From Roseovarius albus (lineage in GTDB: Bacteria; Pseudomonadota; Alphaproteobacteria; Rhodobacterales; Rhodobacteraceae), in assembly GCF_900172335.1 (NCBI RefSeq), contig NZ_FWFX01000001.1, forward strand, positions 310,001 to 374,000: a stretch of DNA of 64,000 nucleotides, read 5' to 3'. Both the position numbers and the translations under genes were made by a program. The notes beneath the pieces were generated by a model. That model ran no database searches. It was given only the letters and a program-made list of their open reading frames with translations, and had not been told where the DNA came from. Positions 17,334 through 26,568 of this stretch are shown piece after piece; within the stretch, counting starts at the first letter, position 1; each line of letters opens with the position of its first letter.

Positions 17334-18128
17334 TCAAGCGACCTCTGTACCATTCGCTGACATGATGGGAAGGCGTTGTATGTGGAGGCTTCCGAAATCT
17401 TCCGGGTGGTGAACGTGCGGAAACAACGACATGAACAGCGACAGCATGTTTTCTCCCAGCGTCGATTCAAAACGTGGGCCAGGGTGGAAACTTTCGACTT
17501 CGAGGCCCGAAGCACTGATCAATGAATGCTGATTAAGACACAGGTGAAACACTTCAACCGGACGTGGCGGCAAAATACTGATGATATTGTCGCCATCTGC
17601 CAGATCGTTAACGGGCGTCAGCAGACGATTGTCTTTTGATGCTTCGTGCAAGCCAGCAGGACGGGTTAACATGCGGGCGCCGGGGCCAAAGATTAAATCA
17701 TGACCGGGCCGATTCATTCCCAGAGCGTTCGACATTACGCGGGTCAAGTTAGAACATTGATATCCTGCGGGCCCCGCGCCCGGCACTATTGTCATAGAGC
17801 CGATCCAGATGATTTCAGAGGACGCGCTACCGGGGCTTATCACGTTCATGCCAGGCTCAAGGTCCTCGATGGCAAATTGCCCTTGCTCGGTTTCAATCAA
17901 TGTGCCGCGTGCGAATGCTGAGAAGGCCGATTCAAACAGTGGCAAGGCTGGAGCAATCTGATCAGAATGGCGAACTTCCCCATCGGCCGACTGATAAGTA
18001 CATTGATACTTGCGCATCAAAAGAGAACGTCGTTCCGGCTGGCGTTTGAGGTCGGGATGTGAATCCTGTCGCTTGCGGATCGCCAGAGCGTTGGGTCTCA
18101 TATTTGTTGAGTAAGGGGTCATCGTCAT
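17334..18128 (-). CDS. Hint-domain (hedgehog/intein-type) protein
   Basis: A 264-residue protein. After a basic N-terminal region, the segment AFARGTLIETEQGQFAIEDLEPGMNVIS begins a Hint domain of the Rhodobacterales type. IIWIGSM and the later strands (MLTRPAGL, DGDNIISILP, VEVFHLCL) continue it. Canonical self-splicing inteins start with Cys and end with His-Asn; here the block A position reads FARGTLI with Ala in place of the usual Cys, so classic protein cleavage is doubtful. Many Roseobacter genomes carry such proteins with unknown roles, often fused to secreted domains. There is no signal peptide. AGGGGGGA precedes the ATG. The gene stands alone. Confidence 0.8.
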   Translation of the reverse strand: MTMTPYSTNMRPNALAIRKRQDSHPDLKRQPERRSLLMRKYQCTYQSADGEVRHSDQIAPALPLFESAFSAFARGTLIETEQGQFAIEDLEPGMNVISPGSASSEIIWIGSMTIVPGAGPAGYQCSNLTRVMSNALGMNRPGHDLIFGPGARMLTRPAGLHEASKDNRLLTPVNDLADGDNIISILPPRPVEVFHLCLNQHSLISASGLEVESFHPGPRFESTLGENMLSLFMSLFPHVHHPEDFGSLHIQRLPIMSANGTEVA

Positions 18129-18766
18129 TTGTATGTCCCCCCTGCTAGTGAGAGAAAATTGAAACTATATGGTGCGTTTTCGATGCGCACCGGTTCAACG
18201 TATTGAAAGCACTGTTCGTGGACAGGCCGCAGAAATTTGAAAATGTTTTGAAGTATTGTTGAGATCATAGGGAGCATTCAGTGGCTGAGAAAGATTGACT
18301 GTGGGCTGCATATCCAATGGATTGCAAAGTAGCTGTCGTGCTCGTGTGAACTAGTAGCGCAAAGCGATTTGCTGTCTTCCAGCGGTATTTCATATTAAGG
18401 CTCCTTTGGAAGATCGGCGGACAGAATTGCGATTTGCGGGTTGCAAAAATTGTGCAAGAACTTTGGGGCCAATCTGTGTCACTGATGGCGTAAAGATCGG
18501 GCTTTCCCAGTCGAATGGATAAGTGCGAAGTGGAAACGTTTTGAAGTTGGAAATTATCTCAAGTAATTGAAATTATTATTATAATATTGCGTCTGTAGGT
18601 ACATATTTATTCGAAGGCATAGTGATTGTGGCGATTGTATGTCTCAGTCAGATTGTTCAGAGTTGATAAAATCGAATGCATCATTGTGAAAAGACGGCAG
18701 CCAAAATACGGGGTGTTTGAACTCACGCAAGCCAGAGAATTCAATCATATTTTTGTTGCCCAAGAC
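18129..18766. other. Gene-free, AT-rich interval
   Basis: About 640 bases between the Hint gene and pgeF. Both genes point left, so it carries the Hint promoter at its left end and the 3' flank of pgeF at its right. It is distinctly AT-rich, especially around 18540-18620. I found no open frame with a plausible start, no tRNA-like fold and no long repeat. It could hide a small RNA, but nothing visible supports one. Confidence 0.5.
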
Positions 18767-19522
18767 CTACAAGCAAATCGCTGAGATCAGACGGCCATAG
18801 TCTGCTTCCTTGGCATGGGTTGTTCGACGATAAGAGTAAAATCTACTTGGGTCGGAATAGGTACAGTGCCGGATCCATTCAGCGTGAGCCACACCAGCTT
18901 GACGCAACACGTGCAAGCCAAATCCTGTCAAGTCGAACTGATAGTGTCCCTCTTTGCCGTTGGCAAAGAACCGCGCGTTGTCTGGATCGTGGTCCACGAA
19001 CGTTTCAATGAACTCGGGTCCGACTTCATAGGCAGCTTGGCTTATTGATGGTCCGATCACTGCGTTAATCCGGGCCCGATTGGCGCCAAGAGTTTCCATG
19101 GCTTCAATTGTGGCCTCAAGCACACCGTCAACAGCCCCTCGCCAACCTGCATGTGCTGCGCCGATGACGCCAGCCTCAGCATCCGCGAAGAGAACCGGCT
19201 GGCAATCGGCGGTCAGAATGCCGACGGCCAGTCCAGGTGTTTTGGTGACCATGGCGTCGGCCTTGGGTCGTTCTGTGAGCGGCCCGTCGATCACTTCGAC
19301 CGTGGCAGAGTGAACTTGATAAACCGTTGTGAGATGCGACAATTCAACACCCATGGCCTCGGCCACGCGAGTGCGGTTGATTTTAACAATGTCGTCCTGA
19401 TCCGAAGAACCCTGACCGCAGTTCAGCCCCTCGAAGACACCCGATGATGCGCCGCCCTTGCGGGTAAAGAACCCATGGCGCAGGGGGGTGAGGCTGTCTG
19501 AGGTCAGGATCTCTAGGGTCAT
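18767..19522 (-). CDS. pgeF: Peptidoglycan editing factor PgeF / YfiH-family purine nucleoside phosphorylase (laccase domain)
   Basis: A 251-residue protein of the YfiH (DUF152) family. Signature segments are HGFFTRKGGAS, NCGQGSSD, TVYQVHSATV, ADCQPVLFAD, AHAGWRGAVDGVLE and the C-terminal CTYSDPSRFYSYRRT. The His and Cys in these segments form the copper/zinc site. Family members have been described as multi-copper polyphenol oxidases, as purine nucleoside phosphorylases, and in E. coli as an enzyme that removes mis-incorporated L-serine from peptidoglycan precursors. Its start overlaps the midA stop by four bases (ATGA), so it is the third gene of the lgt-midA-pgeF operon, an order common in Roseobacters. 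Confidence 0.93.
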   Translation of the reverse strand: MTLEILTSDSLTPLRHGFFTRKGGASSGVFEGLNCGQGSSDQDDIVKINRTRVAEAMGVELSHLTTVYQVHSATVEVIDGPLTERPKADAMVTKTPGLAVGILTADCQPVLFADAEAGVIGAAHAGWRGAVDGVLEATIEAMETLGANRARINAVIGPSISQAAYEVGPEFIETFVDHDPDNARFFANGKEGHYQFDLTGFGLHVLRQAGVAHAEWIRHCTYSDPSRFYSYRRTTHAKEADYGRLISAICL

Positions 19523-20583
19523 GGCTCCACTCCGGGCGGGGGGGATGCGCCGTCGGGATAGAGGGCGATCACCTTGAAGAGCGTCCCCATTTCTTCGGGG
19601 CTGGTCAAGCGTTGATATGCTTTGACGTGCGTATTCAGAGAGGCGCCGGAGAGGTTTTCGGCCAGCTTTTCTGCGCGTTGGGTGATGCCGAGCCGCTCCA
19701 GAAAAATTCCCTGCGGCGTGAGGCGGCTGTATTTGGCGGGGAGGGCGGCACTGGCTAGCGCTTCAAAATCGACGTGAGCAGTTAGGTCAGCATTGCCCGG
19801 TTCGGTACAGGGATCAATCGATTGGTGGTTGGATACCGCTTGAAACGTGTCCCCTAAAGAGCGCCAGTCGCCATAGTCAAAGATCAGAGCCATGCCGCCA
19901 TGGGTATTGATAATGCTCCCAAGATGGGCCGCATAGGAGATCGTGGCTTCATGCAGTTCAACTATATCGTCGTCGCGGGTGTCTGTAAGGCGGTGTGTTA
20001 ATTCCGCAGGGGCAACCGGATTCGACCATGTAAGCGTAAGGTTTGTCGCGGCAACACTCACAAGGCGCTCGCGCCACGCTTCGCCCTCACGCTTGAATTG
20101 GCGGATGGGCAGAGCGTCGAAAAACTCATTAGCGATTAGAAATAAGGGTTTCTGGGGCAGAGTTTGGACTGATGTATGCCAATTGATGCCATCTTTTTCG
20201 ATTGTGGCCTGTTGCTTGGCGCGCAGGGTCGGCGAGGTTTCGATCAGATGCAGCCTAAGCGCATCGTGAAAACCGGGCACCATTTTTGTAGCGCGCAGGA
20301 CATCGGCAATCAGGGTCCCTCGTCCGGGCCCAGCTTCGGCCAAAGTGAAGGGGGTCGGCGCGCCTTGATCCAGCCAAGTCTGTGCCAATGATAGGCCAAC
20401 CAGTTCACCAAACATCTGACTGATTTCTGGCGCTGTTGTGAAATCACCTGCCGCGCCAAGGGGATCTCGCGTGGCGTAGTAGCCATGTTCAGGGTGGCTC
20501 AGGCAGGTGACCATATAGTCGGCCAGCGTGATTGGGCCGTCTGATTTGATCCGGGTGATCAGGATGTCCTTGAGTGTGGTCAC
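19519..20583 (-). CDS. SAM-dependent methyltransferase, MidA/NDUFAF7 family
   Basis: A 354-residue protein of the MidA family. Visible hallmarks are [21 protein letters not shown] near the N-terminus, [16 protein letters not shown], the SAM-binding glycine loop [18 protein letters not shown] and [12 protein letters not shown]. In mitochondria the homologue NDUFAF7 methylates an arginine of a complex I subunit during assembly; the bacterial substrate is not established. It starts with GTG, overlapping the lgt stop by four bases (GTGA), and its own stop overlaps pgeF. Such tight coupling implies co-translation of lgt, midA and pgeF. No nuo gene is in the window. Confidence 0.9.
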   Translation of the reverse strand: MTTLKDILITRIKSDGPITLADYMVTCLSHPEHGYYATRDPLGAAGDFTTAPEISQMFGELVGLSLAQTWLDQGAPTPFTLAEAGPGRGTLIADVLRATKMVPGFHDALRLHLIETSPTLRAKQQATIEKDGINWHTSVQTLPQKPLFLIANEFFDALPIRQFKREGEAWRERLVSVAATNLTLTWSNPVAPAELTHRLTDTRDDDIVELHEATISYAAHLGSIINTHGGMALIFDYGDWRSLGDTFQAVSNHQSIDPCTEPGNADLTAHVDFEALASAALPAKYSRLTPQGIFLERLGITQRAEKLAENLSGASLNTHVKAYQRLTSPEEMGTLFKVIALYPDGASPPPGVEP

Positions 20584-21470
20584 GCCTTATGCCTGCGGGA
20601 ATATTGAATGACTGCGATACCAAACAGAATCATCGGGATCGACAGCGCCTGTCCCATAGTCAGACCAATACCGTTGATGTGGAAGGCGAGGCCAAGCGGG
20701 TTGCCTTCGGACACGAACAGCGCGTCAGGCTGGCGGACGTGTTCGACCAAAAAGCGGGCAAGGCCGTAGCCGATGAAAAATACACCGGTCAGACGTCCGG
20801 GGAAGCGCAAACCGCCACGGCGGTGAGCGAGATACAGCAAAACTGCACCCAAAATCAGACCTTCGAGCAGGGCCTCGTATAGCTGTGAGGGGTGGCGGGC
20901 ACAGAGACCGGGCACGATACCAGGGCAGTCCTGAGCCGCTGCACCGGGAAATATCACCCCCCAGGGCAAATCTGTGGGACGGCCCCAAAGTTCGGCGTTG
21001 ATGAAATTGGCAAGGCGCCCCAGCAAGAGACCCACTGGCGTGGCCATGCAGAGCACGTCGGCCAACGTCCAGAAGGGGATTCCTTGCTTGCGGGAAAACA
21101 AGAAACAGGCGGTGATAACGCCCAAAAGGCCGCCGTGAAAGGACATACCACCCTGCCAGACTTGCAGAATCTGCATGGGATTCGAGAGGTAATAGCCGGG
21201 TTGATAAAATAGCACGAACCCTAACCGGCCACCGAGTATCACGCCGAGGATGACCCATGTCAGCAAATCCTCGACCTGTTTCTCGGTGATTGGAGCGGTT
21301 CCGCCGGGCCACAGGCCGGGGCTGCGCACGGCGTGCACGACTATTCGCCAACCGATCAAGATGCCAACAATGTAGGAAAGCGCGTACCAGCGCAGCGAGA
21401 ACTCCATCCCAAAGAGGGGAACGGTGAAAATCTCGGGGGAAATCTCGGGGAATTGGATAACTGCCTGCAT
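20580..21470 (-). CDS. lgt: Prolipoprotein diacylglyceryl transferase
   Basis: A 296-residue integral membrane enzyme that moves diacylglycerol from phosphatidylglycerol to the lipobox cysteine of prolipoproteins, the first step of lipoprotein maturation. About seven helices are visible. [25 protein letters not shown] and [16 protein letters not shown] match the conserved Lgt motifs, and [13 protein letters not shown] the C-terminal one. An in-frame upstream extension of 48 residues looks unnatural; the start at 21470 ([10 protein letters not shown]) fits the family length. It is first in the lgt-midA-pgeF operon and divergent from ubiK across 94 bases. BamB and the small lipoprotein in this window would be among its substrates. 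Confidence 0.95.
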   Translation of the reverse strand: MQAVIQFPEISPEIFTVPLFGMEFSLRWYALSYIVGILIGWRIVVHAVRSPGLWPGGTAPITEKQVEDLLTWVILGVILGGRLGFVLFYQPGYYLSNPMQILQVWQGGMSFHGGLLGVITACFLFSRKQGIPFWTLADVLCMATPVGLLLGRLANFINAELWGRPTDLPWGVIFPGAAAQDCPGIVPGLCARHPSQLYEALLEGLILGAVLLYLAHRRGGLRFPGRLTGVFFIGYGLARFLVEHVRQPDALFVSEGNPLGLAFHINGIGLTMGQALSIPMILFGIAVIQYSRRHKA

Positions 21471-21564
21471 ATGCGTGTATTTGCCTGTGCTTGTGGCGGA
21501 GTCAACCTTGCCCCCCGCGCTTTTGATGCCCATATAGGACCCACATGTAATACCGGAGAGAGCA

Positions 21565-21810
21565 ATGCAAACCCGCAACAAGGTTCTGGACGATATATCG
21601 CAACTGATGACCAACGCTATGGGCGTGGCTCAGGGGGCCAAAGACGAAGCAGAAACAGCGATGAAATCAATGATTGATCGTTGGTTGGCGGATCGCGATT
21701 TTGTAACTCGCGAAGAGTTCGATGCAGTGCGGGCCATGGCACAGAAGGCTCGCGAAGAGAATGAGGCGCTTATGGCTCGTTTGGATGCGCTGGAGGCGAA
21801 GGGCCAATAA
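21565..21810 (+). CDS. ubiK: Ubiquinone biosynthesis accessory factor UbiK (BMFP/YqiC family)
   Basis: An 81-residue protein. The N-terminal amphipathic part ([21 protein letters not shown]) and the C-terminal coiled coil ([33 protein letters not shown]) are the standard layout of the BMFP/YqiC family. In E. coli UbiK promotes the late steps of ubiquinone synthesis with UbiJ, and it can trimerise through the coiled coil. GGAGAG sits six bases before the ATG. It is divergent from lgt. Nothing downstream appears co-transcribed, because about 630 gene-free bases follow. Confidence 0.92.
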   Translation: MQTRNKVLDDISQLMTNAMGVAQGAKDEAETAMKSMIDRWLADRDFVTREEFDAVRAMAQKAREENEALMARLDALEAKGQ

Positions 21811-22438
21811 GACTATGTCACGCGAGCTAGATAAACTCTCGGAACGCCGCATGCTAAAGGCATCGACAGAGAGGATATTACAAGGGCGCGAAGCAGAAGG
21901 CGCGCCTTTGCCAGTTCGTAGTGGTGATGCTATTGGCGATGCTTCGTAGGCCGTGGGTTTCCGTATGATGGCCGAAGCTGGCGCTTTGCCTAAAGAGATT
22001 CGTATTTAGCGAAAGATTGATGCCCACCAAAAAGATGGCTGTGATTACTGACCCGGATGCACGGAAACAGGCCACGTCACTGTTGGCGGAATTCATGTTG
22101 AAGCTGTCGACCTCTGAAAACGCGCGCAGCCGGTTCATGCGTTAGTTTCGCCCTGTGTGGCAAGGTGATCCAATCCAACGAAAAATCCGAGATTTTAGAG
22201 ACGCATGCGGGAAATCGCTGTGCGCGGTATGTTAATTTCCTGAAAGCGCTATCTTGATGCGATTTTCTATTCATCCACAACTTATTGAGGTTATCCCCAA
22301 TAAATTGCTTTACAGGTTCCAATAAACACTCCACCATATCTGGTATAGGCGAGGGAATTCTCCCCCGTTTATAGAGCAGGCACCTAGCGCTTGGGGCGCT
22401 GCCATGCCCCAGCCGCTACAGCAAAAAGAGGTGGCGCC
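21811..22438. other. Interval without a convincing gene, ubiK to YbjN-like gene
   Basis: About 630 bases. A 44-codon frame at 21815..21949 (MSRELDKLSERR...) starts four bases after the ubiK stop but has no clear ribosome site. A second short frame, 22020..22145, ends KLSTSENARSRFMR. They could be remnants of a decayed gene, but I recognise neither. At 22271..22279 and 22291..22299 two sequences each one base from the DnaA-box consensus lie 20 bases apart in AT-rich DNA. The right end must hold the promoter of the YbjN-like gene. Confidence 0.45.
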
Positions 22439-22939
22439 ATGGCATTGTCCGAGCAGTTCTTGCAAGAAGACCTTCACCCAATAGATATCGTTGAACATCT
22501 GGCCGAGCATTACGACTGGGAATTCGATCGTATAGCCGATGATCAGATCGCTATGGCAGTCGAAGGGCAGTGGCGAACCTATTCCATAACACTGGCCTGG
22601 TCTGGCTACGATGAGACGTTGCGGATGGTCTGCACGTTTGAAATGGAGCCGCCGAACGAGAAGCTTCCAATTCTGTACCAGATGTTGAACGATGTGAATG
22701 ACCAGTGCTGGTCAGGTGCATTTACCTTCTGGAAAGAACCAAAACTGATGGTCTATCGCTACGGTCTTGTGATGGCAGGGGCGCAAAGCGTGAGCCCGGA
22801 ACAGATCAACACCTTGATCAATTCCGCAGTGATGAATGCTGAGCGGTTCTATCCAGCCTTTCAACTGGCGATCTGGGGTGATCGGAGCCCGCAAGACGCC
22901 CTGCAAGTCGCCATTGCAGAGGCATTCGGGCGTGCGTAA
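22439..22939 (+). CDS. YbjN-domain protein
   Basis: A 166-residue soluble protein of the YbjN type (type III chaperone-like fold). Diagnostic parts are HPIDIVEHLAEHYDWEFDRI, WRTYSITLAWSGYDETLRMVCTFEM, LNDVNDQCWSGAFTFW and the C-terminal AFQLAIWGDRSPQDALQVAIAEAFG. The family has no established biochemical activity; E. coli YbjN affects motility and stress phenotypes when dosage changes. An upstream in-frame extension of 16 residues is rejected because AGAGGTGG lies just before the ATG at 22439. It lies 35 bases upstream of proC, so the two may be co-transcribed, an arrangement common in alphaproteobacteria. Confidence 0.88.
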   Translation: MALSEQFLQEDLHPIDIVEHLAEHYDWEFDRIADDQIAMAVEGQWRTYSITLAWSGYDETLRMVCTFEMEPPNEKLPILYQMLNDVNDQCWSGAFTFWKEPKLMVYRYGLVMAGAQSVSPEQINTLINSAVMNAERFYPAFQLAIWGDRSPQDALQVAIAEAFGRA

Positions 22940-22974
22940 GAATACCCCTCAATAACTGAGTATTGGGGGCATTG

Positions 22975-23790
22975 ATGGATATGAAGGATGTGGCCGCAGG
23001 CGGGCTAGTGTTGTTGGGCTGCGGCAAGATGGGATCAGCCATGCTGGATGGTTGGCTGAAGGGCGGATTGCCCGCAGGCTCCGTCTGGGTCATCGATCCG
23101 TATCCATCCGAGTGGCTGAAGGCTACGGGTGTTCACATCAATGACGAGGTCCCCGAGAAGCCAGCCATCGTTTTGATTGCAGTTAAGCCGCAGATGATGG
23201 GCGACGCGTTGCCGACGATTGCAGCGATGGGGAATGGTAATACGCTGTTTGTGTCAGTTGCCGCTGGCACGACGATTGCGGCCTTTGAAGAGGCGCTGGG
23301 TGCGCAAAGCCCGATTGTCCGCGCAATGCCGAATACGCCCGCTGCCGTTGGTAAGGGCATCACGGCAATTGTGGGGAATGCACATACTTCGGCAACGCAG
23401 TTAACCTTGGCTGAAGGTCTGTTGCAGGCCGTGGGGCAAGTGGTTCGGCTGGAAAACGAAGATCAGATGGATGCGGTGACCGGCGTCAGTGGATCCGGCC
23501 CAGCATATGTTTTTCATATGATCGAATGTCTGGCGGCTGCAGGGGAGGCGCAGGGGCTATGTGCTGAGCTGTCGATGCAACTGGCCAAGGCCACGGTTGC
23601 GGGAGCTGGTGCACTGGCCGAGGATGCTGAAGAAACACCATCGCAATTGCGGTTGAATGTGACCAGCCCGAATGGAACGACACAAGCAGGGCTGGAGGTG
23701 CTGATGCAGGAACAGTCTGGGCTTCCGCACTTGATGGTGCAGACGGTGAAAGCTGCGACGGACCGGTCAAAGGAGCTGCGTGATGGCTGA
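22975..23790 (+). CDS. proC: Pyrroline-5-carboxylate reductase
   Basis: A 271-residue enzyme that reduces pyrroline-5-carboxylate to proline with NAD(P)H, the last step of proline synthesis. The Rossmann motif LLGCGKMGSAML is at residues 13-24. VRAMPNTPAAVGKG, the substrate-site segment TGVSGSGPAYVF and the C-terminal LRLNVTSPNGTTQAGLEVL complete the family pattern. The ATG at 22975 has GGGGG six bases upstream; two TTG codons just before it are less likely. The 3' end overlaps csaA by eight bases. The grouping YbjN-proC-csaA-dehydrogenase reads as one transcript. Confidence 0.95.
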   Translation: MDMKDVAAGGLVLLGCGKMGSAMLDGWLKGGLPAGSVWVIDPYPSEWLKATGVHINDEVPEKPAIVLIAVKPQMMGDALPTIAAMGNGNTLFVSVAAGTTIAAFEEALGAQSPIVRAMPNTPAAVGKGITAIVGNAHTSATQLTLAEGLLQAVGQVVRLENEDQMDAVTGVSGSGPAYVFHMIECLAAAGEAQGLCAELSMQLAKATVAGAGALAEDAEETPSQLRLNVTSPNGTTQAGLEVLMQEQSGLPHLMVQTVKAATDRSKELRDG

Positions 23791-24121
23791 AATTAGTTTT
23801 GGCGACTTTCTGAGTGTTGAATTGCGCGTGGGTACCGTTGTGCGGGCTGAGCCTTTCCCCGAAGCGCGAAAGCCTGCGATCAAACTGTGGATCGATTTTG
23901 GCCCTGAGATTGGGGAAAAAAAATCTTCGGCTCAGATCACCGTGCATTACACGCCAGAGGGATTGATCGGGCAGCAGGTGGTTGCAGTTACGAATTTCCC
24001 GCCGCGTCAGATTGGACCGTTTATGTCTGAGGTTCTGGTATGTGGGTTTACGGATGAAAATGGCAATATTGTACTGGCAAAACCAGATCAGGATGTTCCA
24101 AATGGGGGGCGGTTGCATTGA
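23783..24121 (+). CDS. csaA: CsaA-like tRNA-binding-domain protein (export chaperone family)
   Basis: A 112-residue protein made of a single OB-fold tRNA-binding domain. ISFGDFLSVELRVGTVVRAEPFPEARKPAIKL, the central AQITVHYTPEGLIGQQVVAVTNFPPRQIG and FMSEVLVCGF match CsaA closely. The domain is homologous to the C-terminus of methionyl-tRNA synthetase. CsaA of Bacillus has chaperone activity toward SecA-dependent precursors; the role in proteobacteria is less clear. AAGGAG lies eight bases before the ATG, inside the end of proC. The stop overlaps the TTG start of the next gene by three bases. Confidence 0.93.
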   Translation: MAEISFGDFLSVELRVGTVVRAEPFPEARKPAIKLWIDFGPEIGEKKSSAQITVHYTPEGLIGQQVVAVTNFPPRQIGPFMSEVLVCGFTDENGNIVLAKPDQDVPNGGRLH

Positions 24122-25080
24122 AACGTGTGTATCTGACCCGACCTTTGCCGGACACGGTTGTAGAAAAGGCCCGCGAATATTTCGAAGTGGAGATTCGCAC
24201 GGAAACCGCTCCGCTTAAAATCGGCCAGATGCGTGCAGCTTTGGCACTGTATGATGGCGTATTGCCGACCTTGGGAGATGCATTTTCCGCCGAGGTATTC
24301 CGTGATGCCGATCAACCAAGGTGCAAAGTTCTGGCAAACTTTGGAGTTGGGTATAACCATATTGATGTCGAGGCCGCTCGGGAGGCCGGCGTGATGGTGA
24401 CCAACACGCCGGGTGCGGTGACGGATGCCACAGCAGATATTGCGATGACCTTGATCCTGATGTGCGCTCGACGCGCCGGGGAAGGGGAACGGCTGGTACG
24501 TTCTGGTGAGTGGGAAGGTTGGAATCCAACTCAGATGCTGGGTCAGCATGTCACCGGCAAGACCGTCGGTATTGTCGGCATGGGGCGCATTGGTCAGGCA
24601 GTGGCACGTCGCTGTCACTTCGGCTTTGGCATGAAGGTGAAATATTTCAGCCGCTCGGCCAAAGAACTGGATTTTGCGACAACCAGAGTGGATGCGCTGG
24701 CCGCACTGGCCGCACAGGTGGACTTTTTGGTAATGACCGTTCCAGCAGATGACACCACGCGCCACATGATTGGGGCTGAGATTCTTCATGCGATGAACTC
24801 AGACGCCTATCTGATCAATGTTGCGCGTGGCGATGTCGTGCAAGAAAAAGCTTTGATATCGGCCTTGGAGAAAAGCCGTATTGCAGGCGCCGGGTTGGAT
24901 GTTTACGAGCGCGAACCGGCTGTGCCTGAGGTGCTGAAGGGCATGGAGAACGTCGTTTTGCTGCCGCATCTGGGAACCGCCGCTTTGGAAGTACGTGTGG
25001 AAATGGGTTTGATGGCGGTTGAGAACCTGCGCGCGGCTTTGAACGGGGAAGAGCCCCCGAATATTATTGCTGACGTTTAG
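24118..25080 (+). CDS. D-2-hydroxyacid dehydrogenase (glyoxylate/hydroxypyruvate reductase type)
   Basis: A 320-residue NAD(P)-dependent dehydrogenase. The N-terminal catalytic half includes VLANFGVGYNHIDVEAA. The nucleotide domain has VGIVGMGRIGQAVARR. The catalytic triad appears as Arg in NVARGDVV, Glu in DVYEREP and His in LLPHLGTA. Enzymes of this subgroup reduce glyoxylate or hydroxypyruvate, or oxidise D-glycerate; residue-level specificity is not clear by eye. The start is TTG at 24118, chosen because GGGGGG lies eight bases upstream and the N-terminus KRVYLTRPLP fits the family. It is last in the proC-csaA run. Confidence 0.9.
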   Translation: MKRVYLTRPLPDTVVEKAREYFEVEIRTETAPLKIGQMRAALALYDGVLPTLGDAFSAEVFRDADQPRCKVLANFGVGYNHIDVEAAREAGVMVTNTPGAVTDATADIAMTLILMCARRAGEGERLVRSGEWEGWNPTQMLGQHVTGKTVGIVGMGRIGQAVARRCHFGFGMKVKYFSRSAKELDFATTRVDALAALAAQVDFLVMTVPADDTTRHMIGAEILHAMNSDAYLINVARGDVVQEKALISALEKSRIAGAGLDVYEREPAVPEVLKGMENVVLLPHLGTAALEVRVEMGLMAVENLRAALNGEEPPNIIADV

Positions 25081-25171
25081 GCATGCTGGCGCTGAAATAG
25101 GAATTGCCGTAGCGTTAATCTTGATGGCGGGGTCGGGTTCTGGAAACTGCCCTTAAAGTTTGGAGAGACCT

Positions 25172-26293
25172 ATGTTTGTGCCCGCGATTTCAGGAACCGG
25201 TATTTTTACCCCAGAAGAGATCATCACCAATGATGAACTGGTGGCCACGTTCAACGCATATGTTGAGAAATTCAATGTAGCAAACGCGGATGCCATCAAA
25301 GCAGGGGAATTGAGGGCCAAGCATCCGTCGTCTTCTGAGTTTATTGTGAACGCCTCGGGGATTGAGCAGCGCTATGTCATGAATAAATCCGGGGTTCTGG
25401 ATCCCGATGTGATGCATCCGCATCTGCGTGAGCGGGGCAATGACGAGCCGGGAATTATGGCTGAGATGGCGGTGGAGGCCTGTACCAAGGCGCTGGATCA
25501 GGCTCAACGAGATGCCAGTGAAGTTGATCTGGTCATTTGTGCGGCCTCGAATCATGAGCGTCCGTATCCGGCGATTGCGGTCGAGATTCAGCAATTGTTA
25601 GGTGCGGGTGGGTTTGCGTTTGATATGAATGTTGCCTGCTCATCGGCGACCTTTGGCATCCAAGCCGCCGCGGATATGGTGCGCACTGGGTCGGCCAAAC
25701 GAGCCCTGGTTGTGAGCCCGGAGATTTGCTCGGGGCATCTGGAATGGCGGGATCGCGATTGTCACTTTATTTTTGGGGATGTGTGCACGGCTGTTTTGAT
25801 CGAACGGGCGGAAGATGCGAAGGGCGATCATTTTATTATTAGGTCAAGCCGTTGCGCGACGCAGTTCTCGAACAACATCCGCAATAACAATGGATACCTG
25901 CGTCGAACACGCGCGTATGGGATGGAAGACCGAAGGGACATGTTGTTTGTGCAGGAAGGGCGCAAGGTTTTTAAGGAAGTATTGCCGCTCGTATCACAAC
26001 ACATCGCCGAGCACATGACCGATGAAGGTGTCAGCGCCAATCAGTTGAAACGCCTTTGGTTGCATCAAGCGAATAAATCGATGAATGACTTTATCGGCCG
26101 TAAGGTCATGGGGCGCACACCTGAACCGCACGAACAGCCCAATATATTGCAAGACTATGCAAACACTTCCTCTGCGGGGTCGATCATAGCGTTTTCAAAA
26201 TATTCGGATGATTTCCTTGTTGGTGATGTGGGGCTGATTTGCTCGTTTGGAGCTGGTTATTCTGTTGGCTCAGTGTTGGTCGAACGAGCGTGA
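25172..26293 (+). CDS. Beta-ketoacyl-ACP synthase III family protein (long FabH-like)
   Basis: A 373-residue thiolase-fold enzyme. The nucleophile is Cys156 in NVACSSATFG, the His is in LWLHQANKSMN, and the Asn is in YANTSSAGS, giving the C-H-N triad of KAS III. It is about 50 residues longer than housekeeping FabH (near 320), mainly because of an N-terminal insertion around residues 30-95 (VEKFNVANAD...HLRERGNDEPG). That form is typical of accessory FabH-like synthases that prime with acyl-CoA other than acetyl-CoA. The ATG at 25172 has GGAGA upstream. The gene is isolated and no plsX or fab gene is adjacent. The substrate is unknown. Confidence 0.9.
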   Translation: MFVPAISGTGIFTPEEIITNDELVATFNAYVEKFNVANADAIKAGELRAKHPSSSEFIVNASGIEQRYVMNKSGVLDPDVMHPHLRERGNDEPGIMAEMAVEACTKALDQAQRDASEVDLVICAASNHERPYPAIAVEIQQLLGAGGFAFDMNVACSSATFGIQAAADMVRTGSAKRALVVSPEICSGHLEWRDRDCHFIFGDVCTAVLIERAEDAKGDHFIIRSSRCATQFSNNIRNNNGYLRRTRAYGMEDRRDMLFVQEGRKVFKEVLPLVSQHIAEHMTDEGVSANQLKRLWLHQANKSMNDFIGRKVMGRTPEPHEQPNILQDYANTSSAGSIIAFSKYSDDFLVGDVGLICSFGAGYSVGSVLVERA

Positions 26294-26568
26294 TCCGGGA
26301 ATAGGGGAGCGAGGCAGGCTCAGTCGACGGGCAAGGAGGGATAGACTTCCGGGGATGGAGACCTTGGTATCTTCGACTGCCAAAACAGGAAAACCGGACA
26401 AATTTACACCACTTGGTTCCTGCCTCGCGCTATGGCCAAAAGGCCAACACTCATTACGTCCCTTAACATCGGGATTGTTTTAGCAATGACATTTCCCGAT
26501 AAAGAGTTTAATGGGAAAAAAAATCATATGTTCCCCACATGTAAGGGGGAAGTAGTGGAAGTAACGAG

